14,150 nucleotides of DNA from Syntrophomonadaceae bacterium (GTDB taxonomy: Bacteria > Bacillota > Dethiobacteria > DTU022), in NCBI GenBank assembly GCA_007127255.1, contig SKZS01000048.1:1-14150 (forward strand), read 5' to 3'. The notes under the pieces are model-generated. The model worked only from the letters and a program-made list of their open reading frames with translations, was not told the DNA's origin and searched no databases. This document shows positions 5,912 to 13,456 of this stretch, in pieces. How positions within the stretch are numbered: the first letter of the stretch is position 1; the number at the start of each line of letters is the position of its first letter. The position numbers were made by a program, and so were the translations under genes.

Positions 5912-7456
5912 ATGTCTGATCAGATCGATCTGTCAAAAATGGAAAAGAAAATCATTATCCGCCAGGTTGATGAAAAAGATATCGATGAAATTGTTGAGTT
6001 AAGCAAGACTTGCTTTCCCAATATGGAACCCTGGACCAGGGCTCATTTAAAAAGCCATATCAATATTTTTCCGGAAGGTCAATTTTGTGTCGAATACGAC
6101 GGTAGAATCATTGGCGCTTCTTCGAGCCTGATTATCGATTTTAACGAATACGAGGATCGGCACACCTTTGATGAAATTACAGATAGAGGTTATATAACCA
6201 ATCACGATCCGGAAGGAAAGCATCTTTACGGTATTTCAATAATGGTCCATCCCGATTTCCGTCGCTTGCATATCGGTACCCGTATATATGAAAAGCGAAA
6301 AGAGCTGGCACAGCGCATGAACCTGAAAAGCTTTCTTGTCGGTGGGCGCATCCCTAACTACCATAATCACGCCCATGAGATGTCGGCATCGGAGTACGTT
6401 CAGCAGGTTATAGATCAAAAGATCTATGATCCCGTTTTAAGCTTTCAGCTTTTAAACGGCTTTAAATTAAAATGGGTTAATCCTGACTATTTGGCGGATG
6501 ATAAAGCTTCGCTAAAATATGCGGTGCTTCTTGAATGGAGTAATGTTGATTACCTGCCCCGTTCGAAGCGGCTCTACCTGCGTGCTTTTCCCGTGCGGAT
6601 TTGTGCTGTGCAGTATATGCTCAAGAAGATCGATACTTTTGAAGATTTTGCCAGCCAGTGCGAGTACTTTGTCGATGTTGCTGCTATCGATAATTCCGAT
6701 TTTGTTCTATTTCCCGAAACGCTTACCTTTCAGCTGCTCTCTTTTCTTGGTGAAAGCGTGCCCAGTCTTCAGGTGCGTAGATTAGCTGAATACACCGAAG
6801 AGTACATTAAACTTTTCAGTATGCTGGCGGTTAAATATAATGTGAATATCATTGGCGGTTCGCACTTTGTCGAAGAAGACGAACTGCTCTATAATGTCAG
6901 CTATCTGTTTCGTCGTGACGGCACCATCGGACGGCAGTATAAACTGCATATAACTCCCGACGAAAAAACCTGGTGGGCCGTCCAACCCGGTGATGAGCTG
7001 GAAATATTCGATACCGACTGTGGCAAAATTGCTATTTTGATCTGTTACGATATTCAGTTTCCCGAACTGTCCCGTATCGCTGCTGATCGGGGCGCACGAA
7101 TTATTTTTACCCCGTTTTGTACAGACGACCGTCAGGGTTACCTGCGCGTGCGCTACTGCGCCCAGGCCCGCGCTGTAGAAAACGAAATTTACACAGTTAT
7201 ATCAGGCACCGTCGGCAACCTTACTCATGTACCCCGTAGTGATACCATGTATGCCCAGTCGGGTATATTTTCACCATCTGATTATACATTCGCCCGCGAC
7301 GGTATAGTTGGCGAATGCAGCGCTAATATCGAGACTATCGTTATGGGCGATGTAGATCTTGAAATTCTTCGCCGCCATCGCACTACCGGGACCGTGACCC
7401 AGTTAAAAGATCGGCGAAAAGACCTCTACCACATCACCGAAAACCCAGGCCAGTAG
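5912..7456 (+). CDS. yhcX: Bifunctional GNAT acetyltransferase / carbon-nitrogen hydrolase (nitrilase) protein
   Basis: A 514-residue two-domain cytoplasmic protein of the same architecture and length as Bacillus subtilis YhcX (513 residues, from memory). Residues about 14-210 are a GNAT domain; the acetyl-CoA loop is HPDFRRLHIGTRIYEKRK (113-130), where the usual first Gly of the RxxGxG pattern is His120. Residues about 228-500 are a nitrilase-superfamily amidohydrolase with the Glu-Lys-Cys triad complete: E269 in FPET, K344 in YKLHITP and C378 in ILICYDIQFPE. The hydrolase would cleave an amide or nitrile C-N bond through a Cys thioester. The substrate is unknown, and a combined acetyl-transfer and amide-hydrolysis reaction is only inferred from the fusion. 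The start is fixed by AGGAGGT at 5896-5902. It appears to be a single-gene unit convergent with the kinase gene. Confidence 0.92.
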   Translation: MSDQIDLSKMEKKIIIRQVDEKDIDEIVELSKTCFPNMEPWTRAHLKSHINIFPEGQFCVEYDGRIIGASSSLIIDFNEYEDRHTFDEITDRGYITNHDPEGKHLYGISIMVHPDFRRLHIGTRIYEKRKELAQRMNLKSFLVGGRIPNYHNHAHEMSASEYVQQVIDQKIYDPVLSFQLLNGFKLKWVNPDYLADDKASLKYAVLLEWSNVDYLPRSKRLYLRAFPVRICAVQYMLKKIDTFEDFASQCEYFVDVAAIDNSDFVLFPETLTFQLLSFLGESVPSLQVRRLAEYTEEYIKLFSMLAVKYNVNIIGGSHFVEEDELLYNVSYLFRRDGTIGRQYKLHITPDEKTWWAVQPGDELEIFDTDCGKIAILICYDIQFPELSRIAADRGARIIFTPFCTDDRQGYLRVRYCAQARAVENEIYTVISGTVGNLTHVPRSDTMYAQSGIFSPSDYTFARDGIVGECSANIETIVMGDVDLEILRRHRTTGTVTQLKDRRKDLYHITENPGQ

Positions 7457-7486
7457 AACAGAAGGCGCAGGGGCGGGACATGTTGT

Positions 7487-7670
7487 TGTCATTGGTTGTC
7501 ATTGGGACGGTTCTTTTGACACAGTTTTGTTAAGAATCATTACTCCTGGTTGCACTTAAGAGTTTATATTTCCGGTTTATACTGCATGGGTTGTTATTCA
7601 AGTGTGTCAAAAGAACCGTCCCAATGACAAAAAGAACCGTCCCAATGACATCCCAATGACACCAATGACA
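7487..7670. repeat. Palindromic repeat element with perfect 27-bp inverted repeat and nested partial copies
   Basis: The 27-nt arm at 7497-7523 is exactly inverted at 7603-7629, around a 79-nt centre; its core is GGGACGGTTCTTTTGACAC. Outside the right arm, in inverted orientation, come a 21-22-nt copy (7629-7650), an 11-nt copy (7651-7661) and a 9-nt copy TGTCATTGG (7662-7670). Outside the left arm there is a 9-nt copy at 7487-7495. All copies share the same outer end TGTCATTGG and are cut at their inner end. There is no transposase gene. It fills the gap between two convergent genes and could act as a non-autonomous (REP/MITE-like) element and incidentally as a transcription barrier. Confidence 0.8.
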
Positions 7671-7689
7671 ACTGACATCGTGGGGATGA

Positions 7690-9039
7690 TTAAGAAGGGA
7701 GCTTTATAGTAATGCGAGCTCCACCTGCGGGATTGTTGCCGGCAGTAATTTTACCGCCATGTTTTTCAACTATTGCCTGGGAAATAGACAGGCCGAGGCC
7801 GCTGCCTCCGTTTTTACCTCTGTAGAAGGGCTCAAAGACTTTTTCTAATTCTGTTTCTTCAAATCCGATTCCGTCATCTGAAATCTCAATTTTTGTATTA
7901 CCTTGGACTTCAAGTTTGACAGTGTTTTGAGCACAGCGCACGGCATTGCTTAAAATATTAAGCAGCAGCCGGTGGATTTTTTCCGGGTCTCCATAAAAAT
8001 TATTTTCACTCTCGATGATATCAGTTTCTATGGCAACTTTTTTTTCAAGGGCAAGGCTTTGTACAGAGTGGACTGCTTCGTTGACGGTATCGGAAAGGTT
8101 AAATGATTCAAAAGAATAGTTTTCTTGCAGGGTCTCCATTTTTGACAGGTAGATGAATTCGTCTACGAGTGCTTTCATACGTTCCGATTCCCTGATAATC
8201 AGTTGCAGGCTTTGCTCTTTTTCTTCATCGGGAATAACCCTGTCTTTTAAAGCCTCTGCATAACCCTGGACTGACATCAATGGAGTTTTTAATTCGTGCG
8301 ATGCATTTCTGAAAAATTCCTTTTGCGAACGGTCGTACTCAGCTAAGTGTCCTGACATTTCATTAAAAGCATCAGCTAATTCTTCAAGTTCATCGCCTGT
8401 GCTAATGTCCAATTTGCCTGCAAAACGACGCCTGGCCAGTTCGGAAGCCCTGTTTTTTAGCAGATGCAGCGGCTTAACCACGACTCTTGTTACCAGCAGC
8501 CCCGCCAGTAATGATACAAAAGTGCCTGCTCCTAAAGCCAGGGCTAAAATGCTGAGGATGCTAAAGTTCAACTGTGTAAGGAGGTCTAGCTGGGTGTAAA
8601 GTATTAGAGCAGCATTGGCCTGCTTTCCTTCTCCCCCAACAGAAACAGGATACTTAACGGCTACTAAATCGCGCTTGACCATGTTCTCACCGGATTCTTC
8701 GCCAAAGGCTAATTCTGTAAAGGCATCATTGATATTTTTTACTCCGTGCGGATATGTCTTTACATCGCTGCTGTCCATAATCAGGCCGTCCTGTCTTAAG
8801 ACAACATAGTCGGCATAGGCGATACGATTAGCCAGTTTAAAGAATGCGCCGCGTATATTTCCGCTGCCCTGTATACCCCTATCGAAAGCTGAAGTTGAGA
8901 GGGTTTCAGCAACGCGGTGAAGACTTTGAACCGTGTCATTAATCAGGTACTGGCGTACTGTAAAGCTGAATGCCAGTGCTAAAACAGCAAAAGAGATAAG
9001 CAAAACTGCAAGGTAACCAATAAAAATTCTTTTAAACAT
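7690..9039 (-). CDS. Sensor histidine kinase, membrane-bound, OmpR-partner type
   Basis: A 449-residue classical sensor kinase. Transmembrane helices at about 7-28 and 158-184 enclose an extracytoplasmic sensor domain of about 130 residues without obvious metal-binding clusters. HAMP follows (about 185-236), then HisKA with phospho-acceptor H248 in NASHELKTPL, and the HATPase domain: N-box N361/N365, D388-DGIG, F-box FEPFYRG near 402-408 and G-box GSGLGLSIS (412-420). All key residues are intact. Its ATG at 9039 overlaps the end of the response regulator gene by 8 nt and has no good ribosome binding site of its own, so it is translationally coupled. The signal is unknown; candidates from context are envelope or metal stress. 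Confidence 0.95.
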   Translation of the reverse strand: MFKRIFIGYLAVLLISFAVLALAFSFTVRQYLINDTVQSLHRVAETLSTSAFDRGIQGSGNIRGAFFKLANRIAYADYVVLRQDGLIMDSSDVKTYPHGVKNINDAFTELAFGEESGENMVKRDLVAVKYPVSVGGEGKQANAALILYTQLDLLTQLNFSILSILALALGAGTFVSLLAGLLVTRVVVKPLHLLKNRASELARRRFAGKLDISTGDELEELADAFNEMSGHLAEYDRSQKEFFRNASHELKTPLMSVQGYAEALKDRVIPDEEKEQSLQLIIRESERMKALVDEFIYLSKMETLQENYSFESFNLSDTVNEAVHSVQSLALEKKVAIETDIIESENNFYGDPEKIHRLLLNILSNAVRCAQNTVKLEVQGNTKIEISDDGIGFEETELEKVFEPFYRGKNGGSGLGLSISQAIVEKHGGKITAGNNPAGGARITIKLPS

Positions 9040-9706
9040 TTAATTTGTACCCATAGCCCCATACCGTAGCCAGTTCGGGCAGGGCTCCTTTCATGCGGAT
9101 CTTTTTGCGGATTCGTTTAACTGTATCGTCAACTGCTCTTTCCTCGCCTTCATAATTGAATCCCCAGATGTTTTCTAAGAGCTGCTGCCTGCTGAAAGGC
9201 CTGTTTGGCGAAGCAGCGAGAAAGTAGAATAGCTCGAACTCTTTGCCGGTAAATGATACATCTTCTCCGTTAACAGTGACCTTACGCTGGTCGGAATATA
9301 CTGTTACGTTGTTCAGGACCAGTTGTTTGGCTGTGTTTTCTATGGGCTGAAGGCGCCTGAAGACAGTATTTACCCTCAGGACCAGTTCCCGGGGGCTAAA
9401 GGGTTTGGAAAGGTAATCGTCTGCGCCGAGTTCTAAACCTAAAACCCGATCGAACTCTTCGCCACGCGCCGATACAAAGATCACCGGCAAGTTATACTCT
9501 CCCCTGATTTTGCGACATAGGGTCAGTCCGTCGGCGCCAGGGAGCATAATATCAAGAATAAACATATCGGGTGTGCTGCTGACCAGGGCGTTTTCCAGTT
9601 CTTCTGCAGTCTTAAAAGTCCGAACCGTATAATCTTCTTTTTCAAGATAACGTCTAACCAGATCACGAATATTTTTTTCGTCGTCGACTACCCAGATAAC
9701 TGCCAT
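9032..9706 (-). CDS. OmpR/PhoB-family response regulator
   Basis: A 224-residue two-domain regulator. The receiver domain (1-118) has the acidic pair D8/D9, phospho-acceptor D52 in LDIMLPGADG, S79 and K101 in SKPFSPREL. The winged-helix DNA-binding domain (about 128-223) ends with the usual WGYGYKL. An upstream ATG at 9772 would add 22 residues, but the ATG at 9706 is chosen: it has GGAG at 9715-9718 with 8-nt spacing, and the protein then starts, as is normal, just before the first beta strand. An extended -10 lies at 9738-9746, which would put the transcript start downstream of the longer start. It is the first gene of an operon with the sensor kinase. Confidence 0.95.
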   Translation of the reverse strand: MAVIWVVDDEKNIRDLVRRYLEKEDYTVRTFKTAEELENALVSSTPDMFILDIMLPGADGLTLCRKIRGEYNLPVIFVSARGEEFDRVLGLELGADDYLSKPFSPRELVLRVNTVFRRLQPIENTAKQLVLNNVTVYSDQRKVTVNGEDVSFTGKEFELFYFLAASPNRPFSRQQLLENIWGFNYEGEERAVDDTVKRIRKKIRMKGALPELATVWGYGYKLNV

Positions 9707-9737
9707 CGTCGATGCTCCTTTATATATTATGCCTGTA

Positions 9738-9746
9738 AGTATAACA
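9738..9746 (-). promoter_or_regulatory. Extended -10 promoter of the two-component operon
   Basis: The minus strand reads TG-T-TATACT. A start near 9731 would leave a leader of about 25 nt holding the GGAG at 9715-9718. No convincing -35 is seen at 16-18 nt. Confidence 0.5.
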
Positions 9747-9937
9747 AATTGAGAATAAATTAGAAGGTGCAATTATAATGCGAAGCCAAGGGTTGATTAC
9801 TTTAGCCCGCCGGGAAGAGGCTTTGGATTACTGGGTCGTTTTGCTTCATGGGTTGCTATTTTTCCAAAGCCTCATCCCCGTGGACAGGGTTTATAGGTTT
9901 GTGGTCCTGCGGGCTGCTTGCTTCTATTTAAAATCCT

Positions 9938-9974
9938 CAGGAGCAGCGGGACTTGGTGTAAAGCGCTGCTCCTG
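9938..9974 (-). terminator. Hairpin, possible terminator of the exported protein gene
   Basis: CAGGAGCAGCG at 9938-9948 and CGCTGCTCCTG at 9964-9974 form a perfect 11-bp stem with a 15-nt loop, 38 nt after the stop of the minus-strand gene. On the minus strand it is followed by AGGATTTTAAAT, only a short T-run, so termination is plausible but not strong. On the plus strand no T-tract follows. Confidence 0.45.
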
Positions 9975-10011
9975 CGGATGTTTGCCGATCAATTATCAGG
10001 TTGTGTCAGTT

Positions 10012-10416
10012 TTAATTGCCCGATGCTTTAAAGCCGCCGCTTTTCTTGTCCCAACCGTTGTGGCGCATTTCCCGTCCTTTAGCCTGAAAGCGGTTGGCGA
10101 TCTCTTCCGGCAGGATATCGTTTAGGGCATCAACTTTTTCTTCCATCAACTCCAAACGTTCGGCATGTTTCTCTCGGAACTCTTCATACTTGCCTTCCGT
10201 CCTTAAGGTCAGCATCGTTTCGCGCAGTTTGGACATTTTTTCTCGAAAGTCATTTATAATAGTCTCAAACTTTGCCCGATCTTCATTGTCAAGCATTTCC
10301 TTGGCGCAGTCTTCATATGAAGCGGCGCTATTCCCGCCATCGAATGCGATAGCTGCAGAGGAAAAGGTTACAATCAATAAACTTGCTACAAACAATAAAA
10401 ATAAGATTTTTTTCAT
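10012..10416 (-). CDS. Small exported helical protein of unknown function
   Basis: A 134-residue protein with a clear signal peptide: MKK, hydrophobic core to about residue 20, and a likely cleavage after AAIA (24). The mature part is highly charged and predicted helical from about 35 to 112, with many Lys/Arg/Glu, followed by a Gly/Lys-rich tail. In size and composition it resembles extracytoplasmic helical stress proteins of the Spy/CpxP/ZraP type, but I see no LTxxQ motif, so this is analogy and not an assignment. There is one Cys (37) and a few His (84, 119). GGGAGGT at 10425-10431, 8 nt before the ATG, supports the start. It sits between a two-component system and a divergent ZIP transporter, which makes a stress-related role possible. 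Confidence 0.75.
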   Translation of the reverse strand: MKKILFLLFVASLLIVTFSSAAIAFDGGNSAASYEDCAKEMLDNEDRAKFETIINDFREKMSKLRETMLTLRTEGKYEEFREKHAERLELMEEKVDALNDILPEEIANRFQAKGREMRHNGWDKKSGGFKASGN

Positions 10417-10487
10417 TTTAATCTACCTCCCTTTGTAATATTTACTTACAGTTTTAGTGTAAGGGGCAAACCGTGCAATTTTATGGT

Positions 10488-10515
10488 AAAGATATTAAGA
10501 TTTCTTAACATCTTT
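10488..10515. promoter_or_regulatory. Near-perfect 28-bp palindrome between divergent genes (operator candidate)
   Basis: AAAGATATTAAGA (10488-10500), a TT spacer and TCTTAACATCTTT (10503-10515) match in 12 of 13 pairs. It lies between the divergent exported-protein and ZIP genes. It is too AT-rich to be a good terminator. It does not match the Fur, Zur, PerR or MntR boxes I know. Related half-sites TAACAT/ATGTTA continue downstream to about 10531. Confidence 0.5.
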
Positions 10516-10545
10516 CCTTTTTAAAATGTTAGTCTTAATTTACTC

Positions 10546-10574
10546 TTCCAATCGCGCTCTCTTTTAGTTATAAT
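10546..10574 (+). promoter_or_regulatory. Promoter candidate of the ZIP transporter gene
   Basis: TTCCAA (10546-10551), a 17-nt spacer and a consensus TATAAT (10569-10574) lie about 50 nt before the ATG. The -35 is weak, which would suit an activated promoter with the palindrome at 10488-10515 just upstream. Confidence 0.5.
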
Positions 10575-10625
10575 AAGCAGGTAAATTACGGTAAAGAAAA
10601 TAGACTTAATTAGGGAGCGAGAAAT

Positions 10626-11366
10626 ATGAATGAAATACTGCAAATAACGCTGATCGGTCTTGGGGCAGGGGTAATCGGAACCGGATCCGGAGCGATAATT
10701 GCCCTGTTTGTTAAAAACCCAAGCAGAGCTTTGCTTGGATTTATTCTTGGGTTTGCCGGTGGCATCATGCTCGCCATTGTGCTTTCTGATCTGCTGCCGG
10801 AGGCAGTGGAAGCGGGCAGTTTCTTAACAGCTTTTATCGGACTTTTGGTCGGGACCCTTTTTGTTCTTTACGCGGATTTAAAGATACCGCACTTTCACTT
10901 TTTTGAAACAACTGAAGAGTTGGCCCGCTTTATCCGCACAGGTGCAATATTAGGTCTTGGTATTGCCATGCATAATCTACCCGAGGGGATTGCCATCGGG
11001 GCCAGTTATGTAGCTTCTCCGGCGGTTGGATTTACTCTTGCAGTAACCATAGCCCTGCATAACATTCCCGAGGGCCTTGCTATGGCCTGTCCTCTTTGCG
11101 CAGGAGGTATGCGTTTGCGCTGGATATTGCTCTACACTGCCATGGCAGGCCTGCCGATGGGTTTGGGCGCTTTTGCCGGTGCCAGTCTAGGAGCTGTTTC
11201 ACCTTTAGTATTGTCGCTTTCTCTCGGTTTTGCAGCCGGGGCGATGCTCTATATAATTTTCGGTGAGTTGATCCCGGGGGCTCAGAATTCCGGCAGTGGC
11301 CATTCCGGAACATTTGGTGCTGTTTTTGGAACAATTGCCGGAATTTTACTGCTGTCGATTATCTAG
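10626..11366 (+). CDS. ZIP family divalent metal transporter
   Basis: A 246-residue inner-membrane protein of the ZIP family (PF02535), bacterial ZupT/GufA-like, which imports Zn2+ and often Fe2+ or Mn2+. The two signature helices hold HNLPEG (116-121) and HNIPEG (145-150), whose His and Glu form the binuclear metal site. DLLPEA (55-60) and E213 in FGELIPG are further conserved acidic positions. About eight membrane segments are seen, as is usual. The cytoplasmic loop at 84-105 is short with HFH (89-91) only, not the His-rich loop of eukaryotic members. AGGGAG at 10612-10617 supports the ATG. It is divergent from the exported helical protein gene. Metal specificity cannot be told from the sequence. 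Confidence 0.92.
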   Translation: MNEILQITLIGLGAGVIGTGSGAIIALFVKNPSRALLGFILGFAGGIMLAIVLSDLLPEAVEAGSFLTAFIGLLVGTLFVLYADLKIPHFHFFETTEELARFIRTGAILGLGIAMHNLPEGIAIGASYVASPAVGFTLAVTIALHNIPEGLAMACPLCAGGMRLRWILLYTAMAGLPMGLGAFAGASLGAVSPLVLSLSLGFAAGAMLYIIFGELIPGAQNSGSGHSGTFGAVFGTIAGILLLSII

Positions 11367-11398
11367 TAATAAATTTTTTTGTGCTATATATTTCGGTA

Positions 11399-11434
11399 TC
11401 CAGGGAAATATTTTTTGTAATAGCAGCCCCTGGA
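11399..11434 (+). terminator. Weak hairpin after the ZIP gene
   Basis: TCCAGGG (11399-11405) pairs perfectly with CCCTGGA (11428-11434) around a 22-nt loop that itself contains TTTTTT. No T-tract follows the stem. A T7 run at 11384-11390 lies closer to the stop codon but has only a weak TTACT/AGTAA stem before it. Termination of the ZIP mRNA in this area is likely, but the exact element is uncertain. Confidence 0.3.
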
Positions 11435-11485
11435 ATGTTTCCTCTGCATTACTTAAACTTTAATATATAGTAATGGGGTTTGCAG

Positions 11486-11515
11486 TTGATCCGGGGGGAT
11501 TAAATATGCTATAAT
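11486..11515 (+). promoter_or_regulatory. Promoter of the YyaL-type gene
   Basis: TTGATC (11486-11491), an 18-nt spacer and TATAAT (11510-11515) with a TGC extension just before it. A second TATAAT at 11522-11527 follows without a matching -35. The leader would be about 47 nt. Confidence 0.6.
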
Positions 11516-11569
11516 GTATACTATAATGATAGAAATAGTAGAAAATTATTAAGAAAAGAGTGATTGCTG

Positions 11570-13456
11570 ATGTCAAGTGCGGAAGAAAAAAAAGCAAATC
11601 GTTTGATTAAAGAAAAGTCTCCTTACCTGCTGCAGCATGCCTATAACCCCGTAAACTGGTACCCCTGGGGAGAAGAGGCTTTTGAAAGGGCATTAGAAGA
11701 AGACAAGCCGATATTTCTAAGCATAGGATACTCGACCTGTCACTGGTGTCATGTCATGGAGAAAGATTCTTTTGAAGATCAGGAAGCAGCTGATCTGATC
11801 AATGAACATTTTGTTCCCATTAAGGTTGATCGGGAAGAACGTCCTGATTTAGACCAAAAATATATGTTAGCCTGTCAGGCTTTAACCGGCCAGGGAGGAT
11901 GGCCTCTAACTGTTTTTCTTACTCCGGATAAAAAACCTTTTTATGCTGCGACATTCATTCCAAAAAAGGCCCGCTATGGAATGAATGGCTTGATGGAGAT
12001 CCTGCCAAAGCTTAGCGAATTTTGGAAGAATGATCGTCAGAGAGTGATCAAAGCCGGGGATGAACTGGTCGCAGCTTTTAAACAGGCGGGTAAACCTGAT
12101 CAAACAGTTGGCTTTGAGGAAAGTATAGATCTGCCCGGTGAAGAAATACTTGAGAAAGCTGCCGGTCATCTAAAAGCCAGCTATGATAGGGAATACGGAG
12201 GGTTTGGCAGAGCGCCGAAGTTTCCAGCCGCCCACCAGTTAATATATCTTCTGCGCCGCGCAAAAAGCAGCGGAGACGAAGAAGCCGGAAAAATGGCTGT
12301 TGACACCCTGAGGGCAATATACCGCGGAGGTATTTTCGATCAGCTGGGTTTCGGAATGCACCGTTATTCAGTTGACGAAAAGTGGCTGGTCCCCCATTTT
12401 GAAAAGATGTTATACGATCAGGCCATTACTGCCCTCGCTGCTCTTGAAGCTTACAGGTTAACCGATGATGAGGAAATGTCTGAATTTGCCCGTAAAATAT
12501 TTACTTATGTCTTAAAAGACCTTGCTTCTCCCGAAGGAGCTTTTTATTCAGCTGAAGATGCTGATACTGAAGGGAAAGAAGGAATATTTTATAGCTGGCG
12601 TCCCGAAGAATTTAAAGAGGTTTTAGGGGATAAACGGGGAGCCATAGCTGCACGCTACTATGGAGTGACTGAAAGGGGCAATTTTGAGGAAGGAAGCAGT
12701 GTGCTGCATCGCAACTTCGATGACGAAACCTTTGCTGCTGCCGAGGAGCTTTCAGCAGAGCAGCTGGCAAAGTTTTTGGAAGAGGTGCGTCAAGAGCTCC
12801 TTGATGCGCGTAACCGAAGGGAGCGTCCTTTCCGTGATGATAAAATTCTGACCTCCTGGAATGGCTTGATTATTGCCGCCCTGGCCAGGGGGGCTAAAAT
12901 ATTAAACGAGCCTGAATATTTGACGGCGGCCGAACGTGCCGCTAACTTTGTGGCAGAGCATATGGTTTCTTCGGAAGGGATGTTGATGAGGCGCTACCGT
13001 GACGGGGAGGCAGCTATCCCGGCATTTCTTGATGATTACGCTAATCTTACCTGGGGTTACATAGAAATTTACAGGGCGGGTAACGAGCAGCGTTACTTTG
13101 AAGAAGCTGAACGTTTAACCCGTGAAATGCTAAAATTATTCAAGGCTGATAACGGCATGCTTCGTTACAGTACACATGATGACGGCCCAGAGGGTTATTC
13201 CCCTGAGGCAGAAGCTAACGATGCAGCAACCCCATCAGGCCTGTCTGTAGCGGTGATGAACCTATTACAGATGGGACGTATGCTGGGGGAAGAGAGCTTT
13301 ACAAAACAGGCAGCAAAGTTGATCAAGGGCCAGAATGATAACCTGGAACGCTATCCGACAGGTTTCACCTACCTGTTAACGGCTCTTAATTATACCCTTA
13401 AGGCTGGTGAAGATCTTTCTTATTGCACTTCAGATGGTGATTGCGGCTGGGAATAA
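11570..13456 (+). CDS. yyaL: YyaL/DUF255 family thioredoxin-fold protein, C-terminally short
   Basis: A 628-residue protein of the YyaL / spermatogenesis-associated protein 20 family. The N-terminal thioredoxin-like domain (about 8-170) has the family signature CHWCHVM (57-63, CxxC at C57/C60) and GWPLTVFLTPD with PFYAATFIP. A glycosidase-like alpha/alpha barrel follows, with GRAPKFP, HFEKMLYDQA, AFYSAEDADTEGKEG and SWNGLIIAALA. The reaction is not established for the family. ATG 11570 is preferred over the TTG at 11564, because AAGAG at 11556-11560 is then 9 nt away. Relatives are usually about 680 residues and end in a Cys-containing tail; here the protein stops soon after the LLTALNYTL segment, with an unfamiliar end DLSYCTSDGDCGWE. 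That end overlaps the tail of the convergent HIT gene by 59 bp, which suggests a deletion at the junction. Confidence 0.9.
   Translation: MSSAEEKKANRLIKEKSPYLLQHAYNPVNWYPWGEEAFERALEEDKPIFLSIGYSTCHWCHVMEKDSFEDQEAADLINEHFVPIKVDREERPDLDQKYMLACQALTGQGGWPLTVFLTPDKKPFYAATFIPKKARYGMNGLMEILPKLSEFWKNDRQRVIKAGDELVAAFKQAGKPDQTVGFEESIDLPGEEILEKAAGHLKASYDREYGGFGRAPKFPAAHQLIYLLRRAKSSGDEEAGKMAVDTLRAIYRGGIFDQLGFGMHRYSVDEKWLVPHFEKMLYDQAITALAALEAYRLTDDEEMSEFARKIFTYVLKDLASPEGAFYSAEDADTEGKEGIFYSWRPEEFKEVLGDKRGAIAARYYGVTERGNFEEGSSVLHRNFDDETFAAAEELSAEQLAKFLEEVRQELLDARNRRERPFRDDKILTSWNGLIIAALARGAKILNEPEYLTAAERAANFVAEHMVSSEGMLMRRYRDGEAAIPAFLDDYANLTWGYIEIYRAGNEQRYFEEAERLTREMLKLFKADNGMLRYSTHDDGPEGYSPEAEANDAATPSGLSVAVMNLLQMGRMLGEESFTKQAAKLIKGQNDNLERYPTGFTYLLTALNYTLKAGEDLSYCTSDGDCGWE

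Larger units (their letters stand above)
9707..10011. other. Non-coding stretch with two long hairpins
   Basis: Apart from the promoter of the two-component operon, these 305 bases hold no supportable gene. A perfect 11-bp inverted repeat (GAGGCTTTGGA at 9817-9827, TCCAAAGCCTC at 9863-9873) has a 35-nt loop, and a second 11-bp inverted repeat lies at 9938-9974. Both are GC-rich compared with the flanks. The stretch may be the 3' UTR of the exported protein gene or an independent small RNA. No known RNA family is recognised. Confidence 0.5.

Noticed and set aside
7597..7670. CRISPR-like array from the repeated TCCCAATGACA units
   Set aside because: The units shrink stepwise from 27 to 9 nt, have no spacers between them and are mirrored on the left side, so they belong to a palindromic element.
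9707..9772. Longer start for the response regulator (22 more residues)
   Set aside because: The extra residues precede the normal start of a receiver domain and lack a ribosome site; ATG 9706 has GGAG at ideal spacing, and the extended -10 lies inside the extra part.
9778..10125. Plus-strand reading frame of 115 codons
   Set aside because: It has no ribosome binding site, its right third is antisense to the exported protein gene, it spans two GC-rich hairpins and its translation resembles nothing known.
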